Translations under genes and position numbers: made by a program
Notes under the pieces: model-generated
Databases searched by the model: none
Told to the model about the DNA's origin: nothing
The model's input: only the letters and a program-made list of their open reading frames with translations
Shown: in pieces, positions 15,301 to 22,294 of the stretch
How the letters are laid out: the number at the start of each line of letters is the position of its first letter
Position numbering within the stretch: the stretch's first letter is position 1
IMG/VR virus record: IMGVR_UViG_3300008108_000165
Coordinates: 1 to 56,269 of that record
DNA from: a virus
Direction: 5' to 3' (one strand)
Length of the DNA stretch: 56,269 nucleotides

Positions 15301-15564
15301 ATGTCTAAAGTACAAATCAGATCAATTTTTGAACAGATTTCAGAAATTGTTTTCAACACAGCCGATTTAGCTATTGCTAAACAAAGCACTATTGAATTTG
15401 TTTCATCAAAAACTATCAACGACAAAGACAAACAAGCTATTTTATCCAGTATCAATGGTTGTACTACAATCACTAAATTTCAGATGTATGTAGCTAACGC
15501 GTTACTTAAGTATGAAGGATTAGGGGCGGATAGGATGGCGAAGGAATATAAGCCTCGCGTATAA
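15301..15564 (+). CDS. Conserved small phage protein
   Basis: 87 residues. Helical; DKDKQAILSSINGCTTITKF and QMYVANALLKYEGLG match a family I recall from several Bacteroidota phages, of unknown function. It is flanked by its own promoter and a strong terminator. Confidence 0.6.
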   Translation: MSKVQIRSIFEQISEIVFNTADLAIAKQSTIEFVSSKTINDKDKQAILSSINGCTTITKFQMYVANALLKYEGLGADRMAKEYKPRV

Positions 15565-15599
15565 CGCAAAGCAAATACGTAAAAAACACTATTGAATAA

Positions 15600-15618
15600 G
15601 ACAACCACTCCGGTTGTC
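15600..15618 (+). terminator. Rho-independent terminator
   Basis: GACAACC/GGTTGTC stem, 5-nt loop, then a run of seven T. Confidence 0.85.
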
Positions 15619-15625
15619 TTTTTTT

Positions 15626-15873
15626 GTCTGCACATATGTATTGTCGTTCAAGCAGCAAATTCGATTGGTAGCCCGTGAGTTACCCAACTTAGTAGCACAG
15701 CCCTTTGTAGCACCGCAAACAGTTATAGCTAGAGAGCAAATAAATATACAAACACTTCTTTAAAAGACCTAGCATTTTTGTGCAGGCTATCTTTGTGCTC
15801 GGCACAGCTTTTTTCGTATCTTGTAGCCAATGCTTTTTTATCACAAATTTTTTTGCAACAGCACTTGTTGAGA
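15626..15873 (+). other. Gene-free stretch
   Basis: About 250 nt between a terminator and a promoter. No ORF of note on either strand and no long perfect hairpin found by eye. GTAGC recurs several times (15668, 15691, 15707, 15821 areas). Nothing else recognised. Confidence 0.4.
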
Positions 15874-15898
15874 GGCAAAGTCCAAAGCATATATTTAC
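15874..15898 (+). promoter_or_regulatory. Early promoter
   Basis: GGCAA, 15 nt, TTTAC, long A-rich leader ending AAAGGTTATG. Confidence 0.8.
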
Positions 15899-15926
15899 AT
15901 CATAATAAAATTAAATAATAAAGGTT

Positions 15927-16181
15927 ATGTCAACAGAAAACACAGCAGTTGCTACTGCAACTAAAAAAGTAGGTCGTCCGGTAGTAGAAGGTTCAAAGCG
16001 TCAAGCACAAATGGCTGCTCGAGCAGAACGAATCGCAAACGGAGTAGAAATTAAACGTGGTCGCCCAGCATCAACCACTTCAAAACGTGCAATTAAAATG
16101 CAAGAACGTGCAGAACGAATCGCTCGTGGTGAGAAGGTAGGGCCGGGTCGCCCAAAAGTAAAAGTTGAGGCTGCCGCTTAA
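15927..16181 (+). CDS. AT-hook DNA-binding protein A
   Basis: 84 residues. Three G-R-P cores (KVGRPVVEG, KRGRPAS, GPGRPKV) are separated by two copies of a basic helix (KRQAQMAARAERIANG and KRAIKMQERAERIARG). The repeated hook-helix layout suggests a phage nucleoid-associated protein that binds AT-rich DNA in the minor groove. Codons are more GC-rich than in neighbours, possibly for high expression. Own promoter and a very strong terminator. Confidence 0.7.
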   Translation: MSTENTAVATATKKVGRPVVEGSKRQAQMAARAERIANGVEIKRGRPASTTSKRAIKMQERAERIARGEKVGPGRPKVKVEAAA

Positions 16182-16197
16182 GGTAGCTTTTTACTAG

Positions 16198-16229
16198 ATC
16201 GCCTGCGGACTTTTTGTTCGGCAGGCGAT
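16198..16229 (+). terminator. Strong rho-independent terminator
   Basis: ATCGCCTG/CAGGCGAT with inner CGGAC/GTTCG, then T7G. A TATATTTATC box follows directly, perhaps serving the next gene. Confidence 0.9.
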
Positions 16230-16259
16230 TTTTTTGTATATTTATCTAAAATTTTTACC

Positions 16260-16496
16260 ATGAAAGATAAAATAATAAAACACCTAGCAAAGGCTAAAGA
16301 GGAAATCGATAATATCCTAGATGAAGCCATGTTAAATGCAACCAACATCGAAAATATCGATCTAGAGTATATGGGTCAGCAAGTTGATGATCTGATAGTT
16401 CAGCTAGAGGAAATAGACGATATTGAATTTACCCCAGAAGAGGAAGATTTATCGTGGATGGATGACGATGATGAAGATTACGATGATAACTACTAA
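16260..16496 (+). CDS. Acidic small protein (78 aa)
   Basis: A helical N-terminus (IIKHLAKAKEEIDNILDEAM) and an extremely acidic C-terminus (SWMDDDDEDYDDNY). It sits between the two AT-hook genes; an acidic partner or DNA mimic is conceivable but only from charge and position. Confidence 0.6.
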   Translation: MKDKIIKHLAKAKEEIDNILDEAMLNATNIENIDLEYMGQQVDDLIVQLEEIDDIEFTPEEEDLSWMDDDDEDYDDNY

Positions 16497-16501
16497 TACA
16501 G

Positions 16502-16522
16502 AGCGCTCGCATAATGAGCGCT
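16502..16522 (+). terminator. Rho-independent terminator
   Basis: AGCGCTC/GAGCGCT stem, 7-nt loop, ATTTTTG. Confidence 0.85.
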
Positions 16523-16538
16523 ATTTTTGTCTAACGAT

Positions 16539-16730
16539 ATGACTAGAACCAAGTGTAATAAATGCTCAAAGAATTTTTTGTCGTATGATCCTGGGGATCT
16601 TTGTCCGGCGTGTGGGGAGGGATGGCTGCTTTCCTCTAGATGGTCCGGAGGGTCTAGCACCCCTAAAAAGGCCCCTTTAGCCGATAGTAAATTTTTTAAA
16701 CAGCGAAGCACAAAATTTAGTGTTAGATAG
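16539..16730 (+). CDS. Small zinc-ribbon protein (63 aa)
   Basis: CNKCSKNFLSYDPGDLCPAC is a classic CxxC-CxxC zinc ribbon, followed by a Ser/Gly- and Lys-rich tail. ATG at 16539 preferred over an upstream TTG. The last base overlaps the next promoter. Confidence 0.65.
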   Translation: MTRTKCNKCSKNFLSYDPGDLCPACGEGWLLSSRWSGGSSTPKKAPLADSKFFKQRSTKFSVR

Positions 16731-16754
16731 GCACAATTCTTTTTGTATATTTAC
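16730..16754 (+). promoter_or_regulatory. Early promoter
   Basis: GGCAC, 15 nt, TTTAC, then CACCACAATTAA leader ending AAAGGTTATG. Confidence 0.8.
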
Positions 16755-16780
16755 ACCACAATTAAAAAAAAATAAAGGTT

Positions 16781-17206
16781 ATGAAAAACGGATTAGAATT
16801 ATTCAATGCAATGAAAGCAGAAGCTAAAGCATTAGGAATCGACATCAAAGGTATGAAAAAAGCAGAAATCGAAGCAGCAATTGTTGCGGCTCAAGAGAAA
16901 TTTGCTGAACAAAACAGTGATGATGTTGAATCACAAACAGAAGTGGTTATTAGTATCACAAATGAAGGTGTTACTAAATCAACAAGACCTGGTCGCCCAG
17001 TAAATCCTGACAGTGTTAGACAAAAAGTACTTGCTGAGAAACAGAAATTACGTGAAGCAGGTTTGTTGAGAAGGGGACGTCCGGCAGTAGAAGGATCAGC
17101 TCGACAAGCTCGAATGCAAGCTAGGGCAGAAAAATTAGCTGCAGGTATTCCAATTAAACCGGGCAGACCGAAAATGGTTAAACCTGAAGAAGTTAAGGCA
17201 GAATAA
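16781..17206 (+). CDS. AT-hook DNA-binding protein B
   Basis: 141 residues. The N-terminal third (FNAMKAEAKALGIDIKGMKK, then AEIEAAIVAAQEKF) looks like a SAP/HeH-type helical DNA-binding unit. The C-terminal part has three G-R-P hooks (RPGRPVN, RRGRPAVEG, KPGRPKM) around RQARMQARAEKLAAG, clearly paralogous to the protein at 15927. Likely another chromatin-like protein. Own promoter and terminator imply separate, strong expression. Confidence 0.7.
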   Translation: MKNGLELFNAMKAEAKALGIDIKGMKKAEIEAAIVAAQEKFAEQNSDDVESQTEVVISITNEGVTKSTRPGRPVNPDSVRQKVLAEKQKLREAGLLRRGRPAVEGSARQARMQARAEKLAAGIPIKPGRPKMVKPEEVKAE

Positions 17207-17236
17207 GTTGTTATTAATTGTTGTTTGTTATACAAG

Positions 17237-17257
17237 AGCGCTTCGTAATGAAGCGCT
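17237..17257 (+). terminator. Rho-independent terminator
   Basis: AGCGCTTC-GTAAT-GAAGCGCT, then TTTTTG. Confidence 0.9.
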
Positions 17258-17265
17258 TTTTGTTT

Positions 17266-17290
17266 GTCAAGATTTTTGTATTATATTTAC
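17266..17290 (+). promoter_or_regulatory. Early promoter
   Basis: GTCAA, 15 nt, TTTAC, only 3 nt before the next ATG, so the mRNA is likely leaderless. Confidence 0.75.
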
Positions 17291-17293
17291 ATC

Positions 17294-17470
17294 ATGAAAA
17301 CGATTATAATAAAGCTATTCATAATAGTGTGTTGTGGTGAATACAGTAATGGAAATTACCACTACGAAGCTAAATCAACAAGTGACACTTCAACATATAG
17401 TGTTTACAGCACAACTAAATACAATGTTGGAGATACGATTCAATATAAATTTGTTGGTTTGTCAAAGTAA
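17294..17470 (+). CDS. Small possibly exported protein (58 aa)
   Basis: A short hydrophobic N-terminus (TIIIKLFIIVCC) precedes a Ser/Thr/Tyr-rich mature part (TYSVYSTTKYNVGDTIQYKF). The C-terminal GLSK-stop is spelled by the next promoter's GTCAAAG box. Lipid attachment at the Cys pair is possible. Confidence 0.5.
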   Translation: MKTIIIKLFIIVCCGEYSNGNYHYEAKSTSDTSTYSVYSTTKYNVGDTIQYKFVGLSK

Positions 17471-17485
17471 TTGTGTTATATTTAC
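17461..17485 (+). promoter_or_regulatory. Early promoter inside a gene 3' end
   Basis: GTCAA within the final codons of the preceding ORF, 15 nt, TTTAC. Confidence 0.75.
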
Positions 17486-17507
17486 ATCACAATTAATAAA
17501 TAAAACA

Positions 17508-17702
17508 ATGAAAGCTTCAGAATTAATTAGTCAATTACAAGAATTGATTGACAAAAACGGTGACAAAGAATTAGTATTGAGAGTAACTGATCATACTGAT
17601 TGGGATTATCATTTCGAATTTCCTGACTTCGAATTAGACGAAGTGTATGATGAAGATGATGATTTTGAAGGTGAATATTTTGTTTGTCATCAGAGTATTT
17701 AA
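17508..17702 (+). CDS. Small acidic conserved phage protein (64 aa)
   Basis: KASELISQLQELIDKNGDKE followed by LVLRVTDHTDWDY and an acidic DEVYDEDDDFEGEYF tail. Similar short proteins beginning MKASELI are frequent in phages; function unknown. Confidence 0.6.
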   Translation: MKASELISQLQELIDKNGDKELVLRVTDHTDWDYHFEFPDFELDEVYDEDDDFEGEYFVCHQSI

Positions 17703-17712
17703 AATAATATTT

Positions 17713-17742
17713 GGGTAGTCAAGACTACCCATTTATTTTTAC
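17713..17742 (+). terminator. Merged terminator-promoter
   Basis: GGGTAGTC/GACTACCC with GTCAA at the tip; TTTAC after 15 nt. Confidence 0.75.
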
Positions 17743-17764
17743 ATCACAATTAATAACAAATGAT

Positions 17765-17944
17765 ATGAAAAATAATTATCTAATTTTTCCAAATCCAAAT
17801 GACGTGTATTCTAATTTAACTACTACATGTACTAGAGAAGAGTTAAATAATGTTCTAATTGAACTAGAATTGATAGAACCTAATGATCATTATTCAAATT
17901 GTGCTTGGGTAATATTTGAAAACGGAATAATGGTTCAAGGTTAA
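17765..17944 (+). CDS. Small hypothetical protein (59 aa)
   Basis: Reads YLIFPNPNDVYSNLTTTCTR and HYSNCAWVIFENGIMVQG. Compact, soluble, with two cysteines. Expressed from the merged element upstream; unknown. Confidence 0.5.
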   Translation: MKNNYLIFPNPNDVYSNLTTTCTREELNNVLIELELIEPNDHYSNCAWVIFENGIMVQG

Positions 17945-17951
17945 TTAAATT

Positions 17952-17983
17952 AAGGCTCGTCAGAGCCTTTTTTATATATTCAC
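17952..17983 (+). terminator. Merged terminator-promoter
   Basis: AAGGCTC/GAGCCTT, loop GTCA, T-run, TTCAC 15 nt after GTCAG. Confidence 0.8.
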
Positions 17984-18005
17984 ATCACAATTAATAATTA
18001 ATCAT

Positions 18006-18197
18006 ATGTCAGATTTTAACGTAACAAAATTAGAAAATGGTGATTTCGAAGTAACAAAATCACATCAAAAACAAGCAAACTTATTATATGTAGTTTGGGT
18101 ATTGTTTGTTGTATCAGTAGTGTTAATGTCGATGTCTTGTTCAACAAATAAATCGACCTTCAAGACAGCTCGTTATTGTAAACATCAAATGTATTAA
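18006..18197 (+). CDS. Membrane protein with lipobox-like Cys (63 aa)
   Basis: A 25-residue polar N-terminus, one hydrophobic span (LLYVVWVLFVVSVVLMSMSC), then a basic tail with a second Cys (TARYCKHQMY). The SMSCS ending looks like a lipobox, but the long N-terminal polar stretch argues for a plain anchor. Confidence 0.55.
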   Translation: MSDFNVTKLENGDFEVTKSHQKQANLLYVVWVLFVVSVVLMSMSCSTNKSTFKTARYCKHQMY

Positions 18198-18201
18198 CGT
18201 T

Positions 18202-18297
18202 ATGAGTAACTATAATAAATTTAATCAGCAAGTAGAAGATTTTATAGGTTATTTGTTAATAGCACTATTTATTTTTGCTATAATAATATCTATATAA
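18202..18297 (+). CDS. Small membrane peptide (31 aa)
   Basis: Polar start (SNYNKFNQQVEDFIG) and one hydrophobic helix to the end. Lies 4 nt after the preceding stop. Confidence 0.4.
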   Translation: MSNYNKFNQQVEDFIGYLLIALFIFAIIISI

Positions 18298-18306
18298 ACG
18301 TGGTTA

Positions 18307-18331
18307 GTCACAATTCATATATTATATTTAC
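18307..18331 (+). promoter_or_regulatory. Early promoter
   Basis: GTCAC, 15 nt, TTTAC. Confidence 0.7.
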
Positions 18332-18350
18332 ATCGTAATAAATAAATGAT

Positions 18351-18494
18351 ATGAACGATATTAAAAATGTAGATGATTTAATTAAAGTCTTATTAGAAAA
18401 TCTAGAGTTAGCTTACAAATTAAAGTTTGAAGGTGAAAATGAAACACAAGACTTAGGTAGTTTAATAGATAGTTTAAATGATCAGTTTAGGTAA
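18351..18494 (+). CDS. Small helical acidic protein (47 aa)
   Basis: NDIKNVDDLIKVLLENLELA and LGSLIDSLNDQFR helices; follows its own promoter and ends at a merged terminator-promoter. Unknown. Confidence 0.5.
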   Translation: MNDIKNVDDLIKVLLENLELAYKLKFEGENETQDLGSLIDSLNDQFR

Positions 18495-18500
18495 GTAGGG

Positions 18501-18532
18501 GTGGTGGGTCAAAACCCACCACTTATCTTTAT
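18501..18532 (+). terminator. Merged terminator-promoter
   Basis: 9-bp stem GTGGTGGGT/ACCCACCAC; GTCAA spans the tip; TTTAT after 15 nt. Confidence 0.8.
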
Positions 18533-18550
18533 CTCATAATAAACAAAGCA

Positions 18551-18697
18551 ATGAAAATAATAATTCAAACTATAATAATGATAGGATATGTAGGAATATA
18601 TCCACGAGAACTACAAATACTAGCACCATCTGTATTTATGATAATAGGGGTATTAATTTATATCTTAACTGAAGTAGTATATAATAAATTAAAGTAA
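18551..18697 (+). CDS. Small membrane protein (48 aa)
   Basis: Two hydrophobic segments (IIIQTIIMIGYVGIY and SVFMIIGVLIYILTEVVY). TAATG overlap with the next gene suggests coupling. Confidence 0.5.
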   Translation: MKIIIQTIIMIGYVGIYPRELQILAPSVFMIIGVLIYILTEVVYNKLK

Positions 18698-19092
18698 TGA
18701 AAATAATACTAACAAACGAAGAATCGGAAAAAATATTCCACAATGCATTATGTAATGGATTACCTTACATCCACGGGTATGGTCTAACTTTAGAGGCAGA
18801 CAAGCAAGATTATAAAGCCGCTAGTCAAAAGCTCAAATCAGAAAAACCGAATGAATTGATCTGCTATGAGGATATTTTATTAAAAATGCTTCAAATGGGC
18901 TATAAATTAACTCTAGTGGATGAAGAAGGAGATGGTGCTTACACTAGCGAAATAGGAATAAATGAGGTACACGAGCGAGTTCAACTAGCACCAGCAAGGA
19001 ATTTAATTAATACATTAGATGAGACGGACGATGCTGAGGATGCAGATATAATAATTCAAACCGTATTCTTTAATGAAGTAATATTTGGATAA
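18697..19092 (+). CDS. Conserved phage/Bacteroidota hypothetical protein
   Basis: 131 residues. FHNALCNGLPYIHGYGL, YEDILLKMLQMG, LTLVDEEGDGAYT and QTVFFNEVIFG are signature phrases of a family common in Bacteroidota phages and mobile elements. No enzymatic motif. Coupled to the membrane gene upstream and closed by an 8-bp hairpin. Confidence 0.7.
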   Translation: MKIILTNEESEKIFHNALCNGLPYIHGYGLTLEADKQDYKAASQKLKSEKPNELICYEDILLKMLQMGYKLTLVDEEGDGAYTSEIGINEVHERVQLAPARNLINTLDETDDAEDADIIIQTVFFNEVIFG

Positions 19093-19118
19093 GTAAAATC
19101 TGCGATTTAAACGTCTTG

Positions 19119-19144
19119 GCGCATGCAAATATATAAGCATGCGC
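19119..19144 (+). terminator. Terminator hairpin
   Basis: Perfect GCGCATGC/GCATGCGC stem with a 10-nt AT loop, followed by TCTTTATTTT. Confidence 0.8.
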
Positions 19145-19159
19145 TCTTTATTTTCGAGC

Positions 19160-19340
19160 GCTAAAGATCGCGCGTATGCGAGTTTAAACAATAGAATATA
19201 TGCTAGCCGGCGGTCTGAAAAAAGGGACTAGCTTTTGCAGGCGCTAGCGGCCCGCCGGCGGAATGACAGCGGAATGGCCCCATGCTAGCCGCGGTCCATG
19301 CGCGGGATGCGTTTGGTACAAAAGCCAATGTTACGTATTC
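19160..19340. other. GC-rich island with spaced GCTAGC sites
   Basis: A short GC-rich patch in an AT-rich genome, with no convincing gene. GCTAGC occurs at 19202, 19243 and 19284, exactly 41 nt apart; CCGGCGG occurs at 19207 and 19254. Could be a replication, partition or protein-binding site, or foreign DNA. The following 19341-19505 holds nothing I recognise. Confidence 0.5.
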
Positions 19341-19505
19341 ACAGTTCGCACACACCTCTCGCCCATCGACAATATATACGTATATCCCCCAACTCTTGTG
19401 GTCGCATTTTCGGTTTAACCCCTTTTGGGATAAATTGCAAGATGTCAAAGAACTCTTTTAAACAGATCTTTTATGTCGACAAAAGTATATACTTATATCT
19501 GTGTG

Positions 19506-19596
19506 AGGCTGGTATGGGTCTCGAACCCATTTAAGAGATATTTCTAATCTATCCCTACGTACCGTCCCACTGTGAAGCCGTTTACAGTGACCAGCC
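19506..19596 (-). tRNA. tRNA-like gene with an extra hairpin
   Basis: On the minus strand: acceptor GGCTGGT/ACCAGCC and T-arm ATGGG-TTCGAGA-CCCAT are perfect. A stem GGATA.../TATCTC around ATTAGAA could be an anticodon arm with anticodon TAG (Leu). An additional CACTGT/ACAGTG hairpin sits just after the acceptor. Different acceptor from the other five, so an independent tRNA lineage. Confidence 0.5.
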
Positions 19597-19601
19597 ATTC
19601 G

Positions 19602-19710
19602 TAGTCAGGACAGGATTCGAACCTGCAAACACTCCATCGGGTATTTTAAGACTAAGCCAGAGATAAACTCCTATGCTGGTCTGATTTGGCTACCATTCCG
19701 CCACCTGACT
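19602..19710 (-). tRNA. tRNA-like gene with long central region
   Basis: Minus strand: acceptor AGTCAGG/CCTGACT and T-arm CAGG-TTCGAAT-CCTG as in the plus-strand copies. The centre holds a nested CCAG/CTGG hairpin inside AGAC/GTCT and a second AAATAC/GTGTTT stem. No clean anticodon arm by hand. Confidence 0.45.
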
Positions 19711-19715
19711 ATTTC

Positions 19716-19850
19716 TTATTTTACTTCTCTTATACGAGAAATATCAGTTTTTAATTTTTTAGCTGCTTTTGTTTTATTCCAAGCTTTAATTGTTTTAGTT
19801 GGGTTATCTATAGAACGATATTCAATTTTACTTTTTATTAATCTTTTCAT
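19716..19850 (-). CDS. Small basic protein (44 aa)
   Basis: Minus-strand ORF between two tRNA-like genes: KRLIKSKIEYRSIDNPTK, TIKAWNKTKAAKKLKTDISR. Strongly basic and helical, suggesting RNA or DNA binding. Same unit as the tRNA-like genes. Confidence 0.5.
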   Translation of the reverse strand: MKRLIKSKIEYRSIDNPTKTIKAWNKTKAAKKLKTDISRIREVK

Positions 19851-19865
19851 AACTTTAAATCTTAG

Positions 19866-19967
19866 TAGTCAGGACAGGACTCGAACCTGTATGAAGAGAT
19901 TAATTTTTGTGGTATAAGTTTCTCTTCTAACCAACAATTAGCGTCTAACCAATTCCGCCACCTGACT
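19866..19967 (-). tRNA. tRNA-like gene, possible anticodon GTT
   Basis: Minus strand: acceptor AGTCAGG/CCTGACT, D-arm GCGGAATTGGTTAGACGC, T-arm ACAGG-TTCGAGT-CCTGT. CTAA-TTGTTGG-TTAG gives a 7-nt loop with GTT (Asn). A 7-bp GAAGAGA/TCTCTTC arm with a 21-nt loop lies in the variable region, far longer than in a normal tRNA-Asn. The most tRNA-like member of the set. Confidence 0.6.
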
Positions 19968-20006
19968 ATATATTTGTATATACTTATTATCTTATTTAAC
20001 GTAGGT

Positions 20007-20031
20007 GTAAATGTAAGAAGGTTTCCTTGCC
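20007..20031 (-). promoter_or_regulatory. Minus-strand early promoter
   Basis: On the minus strand GGCAA, 15 nt, TTTAC (a second GGCAA lies 5 nt further upstream). It points toward the tRNA-like cluster. Confidence 0.7.
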
Positions 20032-20036
20032 TTGCC

Positions 20037-20045
20037 AATATTTAT
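20037..20045 (+). promoter_or_regulatory. AATATTTAT late-type motif
   Basis: 5 nt before the ATG at 20050; divergent from the minus-strand promoter. Confidence 0.55.
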
Positions 20046-20049
20046 TAGT

Positions 20050-21351
20050 ATGAAAATAAAAGAAATACGTCAAATAATTCGTGAAGAATTAGAATATGTT
20101 CTTAGAGAACAAATCGAAGAAGATGATATTATGGATCAATTAAAATACCAATTGGCAAAAGTTGGCATTAATAAAACTAATCCTGGTGTTTTTCAGTTAG
20201 TAGATAAACGTAAATCTGTTAAACCTAATACCATCACGTATATGTCTGTTGATAAAACAGGTGAAATTAAACCTGGAGATAAAGTAGATGAGGGTTTGAA
20301 AGACAAAATTATGGCTGGTGTAGTGTGTACTATATTAGCAACAGGTATGGTTTCATGTACTAAAGAAGACACCGCAGGTTTTGGTTATAATGTAGCTTCA
20401 AGATCAACTGAGTATACCTTAGGTAAAGGTACTCCAAATAAAAAAATTACTATTAATACACCAACAGGAGATGAAGAGCATGAAGTTGACTCAACAATGG
20501 GTGATACTAAATTTTACGGTGGTAGTCAACCGTTAAAATTTGGTAGACCAATGACTCCTACTGAAGCCTTAATTATAAAAATAGGTCATGCTTATCAATC
20601 AGAAAAAAGCATGAATAATAAAAAGGGTACACCTTCTAATAAAAGATGGGATTATGATCCTGAAAATGCTGAGATAACTGGTGGTGGTAGAATGTACCAA
20701 GACAATAAAACACCTTTTGATAATGCTCGTCAACATCCATTATGGAAATTAGGTTTAGAAGCTGCTCAAAAGGCAGGTAAAGATGTTCAAGCTTTATTAC
20801 AAAAAGCTGATCAAGAAGTACAAGATCAAAATTGGATACAAGAAAATACTAATTCTTCAGTTAATATTAATGGTAAAACAATTAAAAATGCTATCCAAAA
20901 CGGTGATAAATCTTATACTGTTACATATAATGATGGTAGTAAAGATACAATAGCTGTTAGTAATGATGATTGGGATGTAGTTAACGCTTCATATAAACAA
21001 AGCATGAATGAAGAATTTAGTAGAATGAAAAAATTAGCGGGTATTATTAAAGAGAATTACGAATACGGCCCAGCATGGGTTAATTTAAACTCTCCTAAAG
21101 CTAAGATTTTAACAAATGTTTACTATATTGGAGATAATGCTTATGGAGATTTAGCCCAATATAAAGGGGAAGCTGTTCCTTCATATGAATTACCTGGATA
21201 TACTTTATCTCAAATAAAAAAAGAGGGAGATGGTTTCTTATATATCAAAAAAGGAGAAATAGGATGGTACGAAGAAGAAGAAGAAGAATTTGAATCATAT
21301 GATGAAAATAGTACAACACGTATAAAAAAAGAATATATTGAACTTATATAA
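20050..21351 (+). CDS. Large phage protein with capsid-targeting-like N-terminus
   Basis: 433 residues from the ATG at 20050. The N-terminus ([20 protein letters not shown]) fits the (L/I)xE-ending helix shared by many late genes here. Around residues 86-105 an unusual internal hydrophobic segment ends in a lipobox-like TGMVSC. Near residue 322 a second motif reads [16 protein letters not shown], also seen in phage proteins as an N-terminal tag. It may be a polyprotein cut by the prohead protease. The C-terminus is acidic ([13 protein letters not shown]). Function unknown. Confidence 0.65.
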   Translation: MKIKEIRQIIREELEYVLREQIEEDDIMDQLKYQLAKVGINKTNPGVFQLVDKRKSVKPNTITYMSVDKTGEIKPGDKVDEGLKDKIMAGVVCTILATGMVSCTKEDTAGFGYNVASRSTEYTLGKGTPNKKITINTPTGDEEHEVDSTMGDTKFYGGSQPLKFGRPMTPTEALIIKIGHAYQSEKSMNNKKGTPSNKRWDYDPENAEITGGGRMYQDNKTPFDNARQHPLWKLGLEAAQKAGKDVQALLQKADQEVQDQNWIQENTNSSVNINGKTIKNAIQNGDKSYTVTYNDGSKDTIAVSNDDWDVVNASYKQSMNEEFSRMKKLAGIIKENYEYGPAWVNLNSPKAKILTNVYYIGDNAYGDLAQYKGEAVPSYELPGYTLSQIKKEGDGFLYIKKGEIGWYEEEEEEFESYDENSTTRIKKEYIELI

Positions 21352-21363
21352 AATAACATTTAT

Positions 21364-21393
21364 AGACAGATTCATAGCCTGTCGCTCGTAAGA
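21364..21393 (+). repeat. 30-nt dispersed repeat, copy 1
   Basis: Identical to 50041-50070. Contains a GACAG/CTGTC hairpin with a 9-nt loop, then GCTCGTAAGA. Lies between two late genes. Confidence 0.75.
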
Positions 21394-21411
21394 TCAAAAT
21401 TGGATACAATA

Positions 21412-22119
21412 ATGAAAAAAAAGTTTAAAATTAAATTAGAAGATAAAGCTGCTTTTATTAATCGCCTTGAAAAATTCGGAGTAAATGTTGATACATTTAA
21501 TATTCAAGATAATAAATTAGATGGTACATTTACTATTGAGTTAGATGTTCCTGAAGAAATAACATTAGCTAAAAAGGTTATAAGTAAATCTAAAGGTATA
21601 GATCAAGTTAAATCAAATATAAAAGAGGTGGAAAATCCTAGGGATGTTATAAAAATGGATGTACCTTTATTTATTCGCTTGCTTGAGTATGCTCGTGAAG
21701 ATGCTAAAACAGATATGGACTTACATGATGTTTCAGAAAATATTATATCATTATCAACTGAAGGTCGTGTGTTAAGTATGGCCGATTATAATAAAATTAT
21801 GATTAAAAAGATGCAAGAAAATTTTAATCCTGATGATTATGAGTGGGAAGAAGAATATGATCCCAAAATTTTAAGAGTTAAGGGTAAAATGGATCAGAAT
21901 AGTTATATTGATTGTGATATTTTAACTATTAATGGGGAAGAAACAGAGCTAAGATTTCACGTAGTTCCAGATTCTGTAGAAGAGGGATATGCTGTTTGCG
22001 AGGCTGACGATGGAGATATAATTTATACTATGGATTGTAATGTATCTTATTGGGGTATGGATGGATATAGAATATACGATATTGATGAAGAATCATTAGA
22101 CTATCATGTTAATAACTGA
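21412..22119 (+). CDS. Hypothetical acidic protein
   Basis: 235 residues from the ATG at 21412. The first 75 residues look like a ferredoxin-like alpha/beta unit (KKFKIKLEDKAAFINRLEKF, TFTIELDVPEE). A helical middle and an acidic beta-rich C-terminus follow. Preceded by the dispersed repeat. Overlaps the next gene by 14 nt. Not recognised. Confidence 0.6.
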   Translation: MKKKFKIKLEDKAAFINRLEKFGVNVDTFNIQDNKLDGTFTIELDVPEEITLAKKVISKSKGIDQVKSNIKEVENPRDVIKMDVPLFIRLLEYAREDAKTDMDLHDVSENIISLSTEGRVLSMADYNKIMIKKMQENFNPDDYEWEEEYDPKILRVKGKMDQNSYIDCDILTINGEETELRFHVVPDSVEEGYAVCEADDGDIIYTMDCNVSYWGMDGYRIYDIDEESLDYHVNN

Positions 22120-22294
22120 GGTAAAAAATAATTTAATTAAAATATTTCCTAATCATGAACTACAAATTACCGAATATATAGACGGGATTGCTGATTATGA
22201 CTGTGAAAAAGCATATGATAATATTACCATTAGTGAATTAGAGGATGATTTTAAAATTTTTCTTAGTTTTTACAGAGAAGATTTGGATATCTGA
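22106..22294 (+). CDS. Small acidic protein (62 aa)
   Basis: Starts within the preceding gene. LITEVKNNLIKIFPNHELQI and an acidic C-terminus (SELEDDFKIFLSFYRED). Unknown. Confidence 0.5.
   Translation: MLITEVKNNLIKIFPNHELQITEYIDGIADYDCEKAYDNITISELEDDFKIFLSFYREDLDI

Noticed and set aside
19203-19448. Minus-strand 81-codon ORF with Cys/His residues (KCDHKSWG...VCANCEY)
   Set aside because: Needs a TTG start and its second half is an artefact-like translation of the GC-rich island. The zinc-like part could be real, but I cannot support a complete gene.
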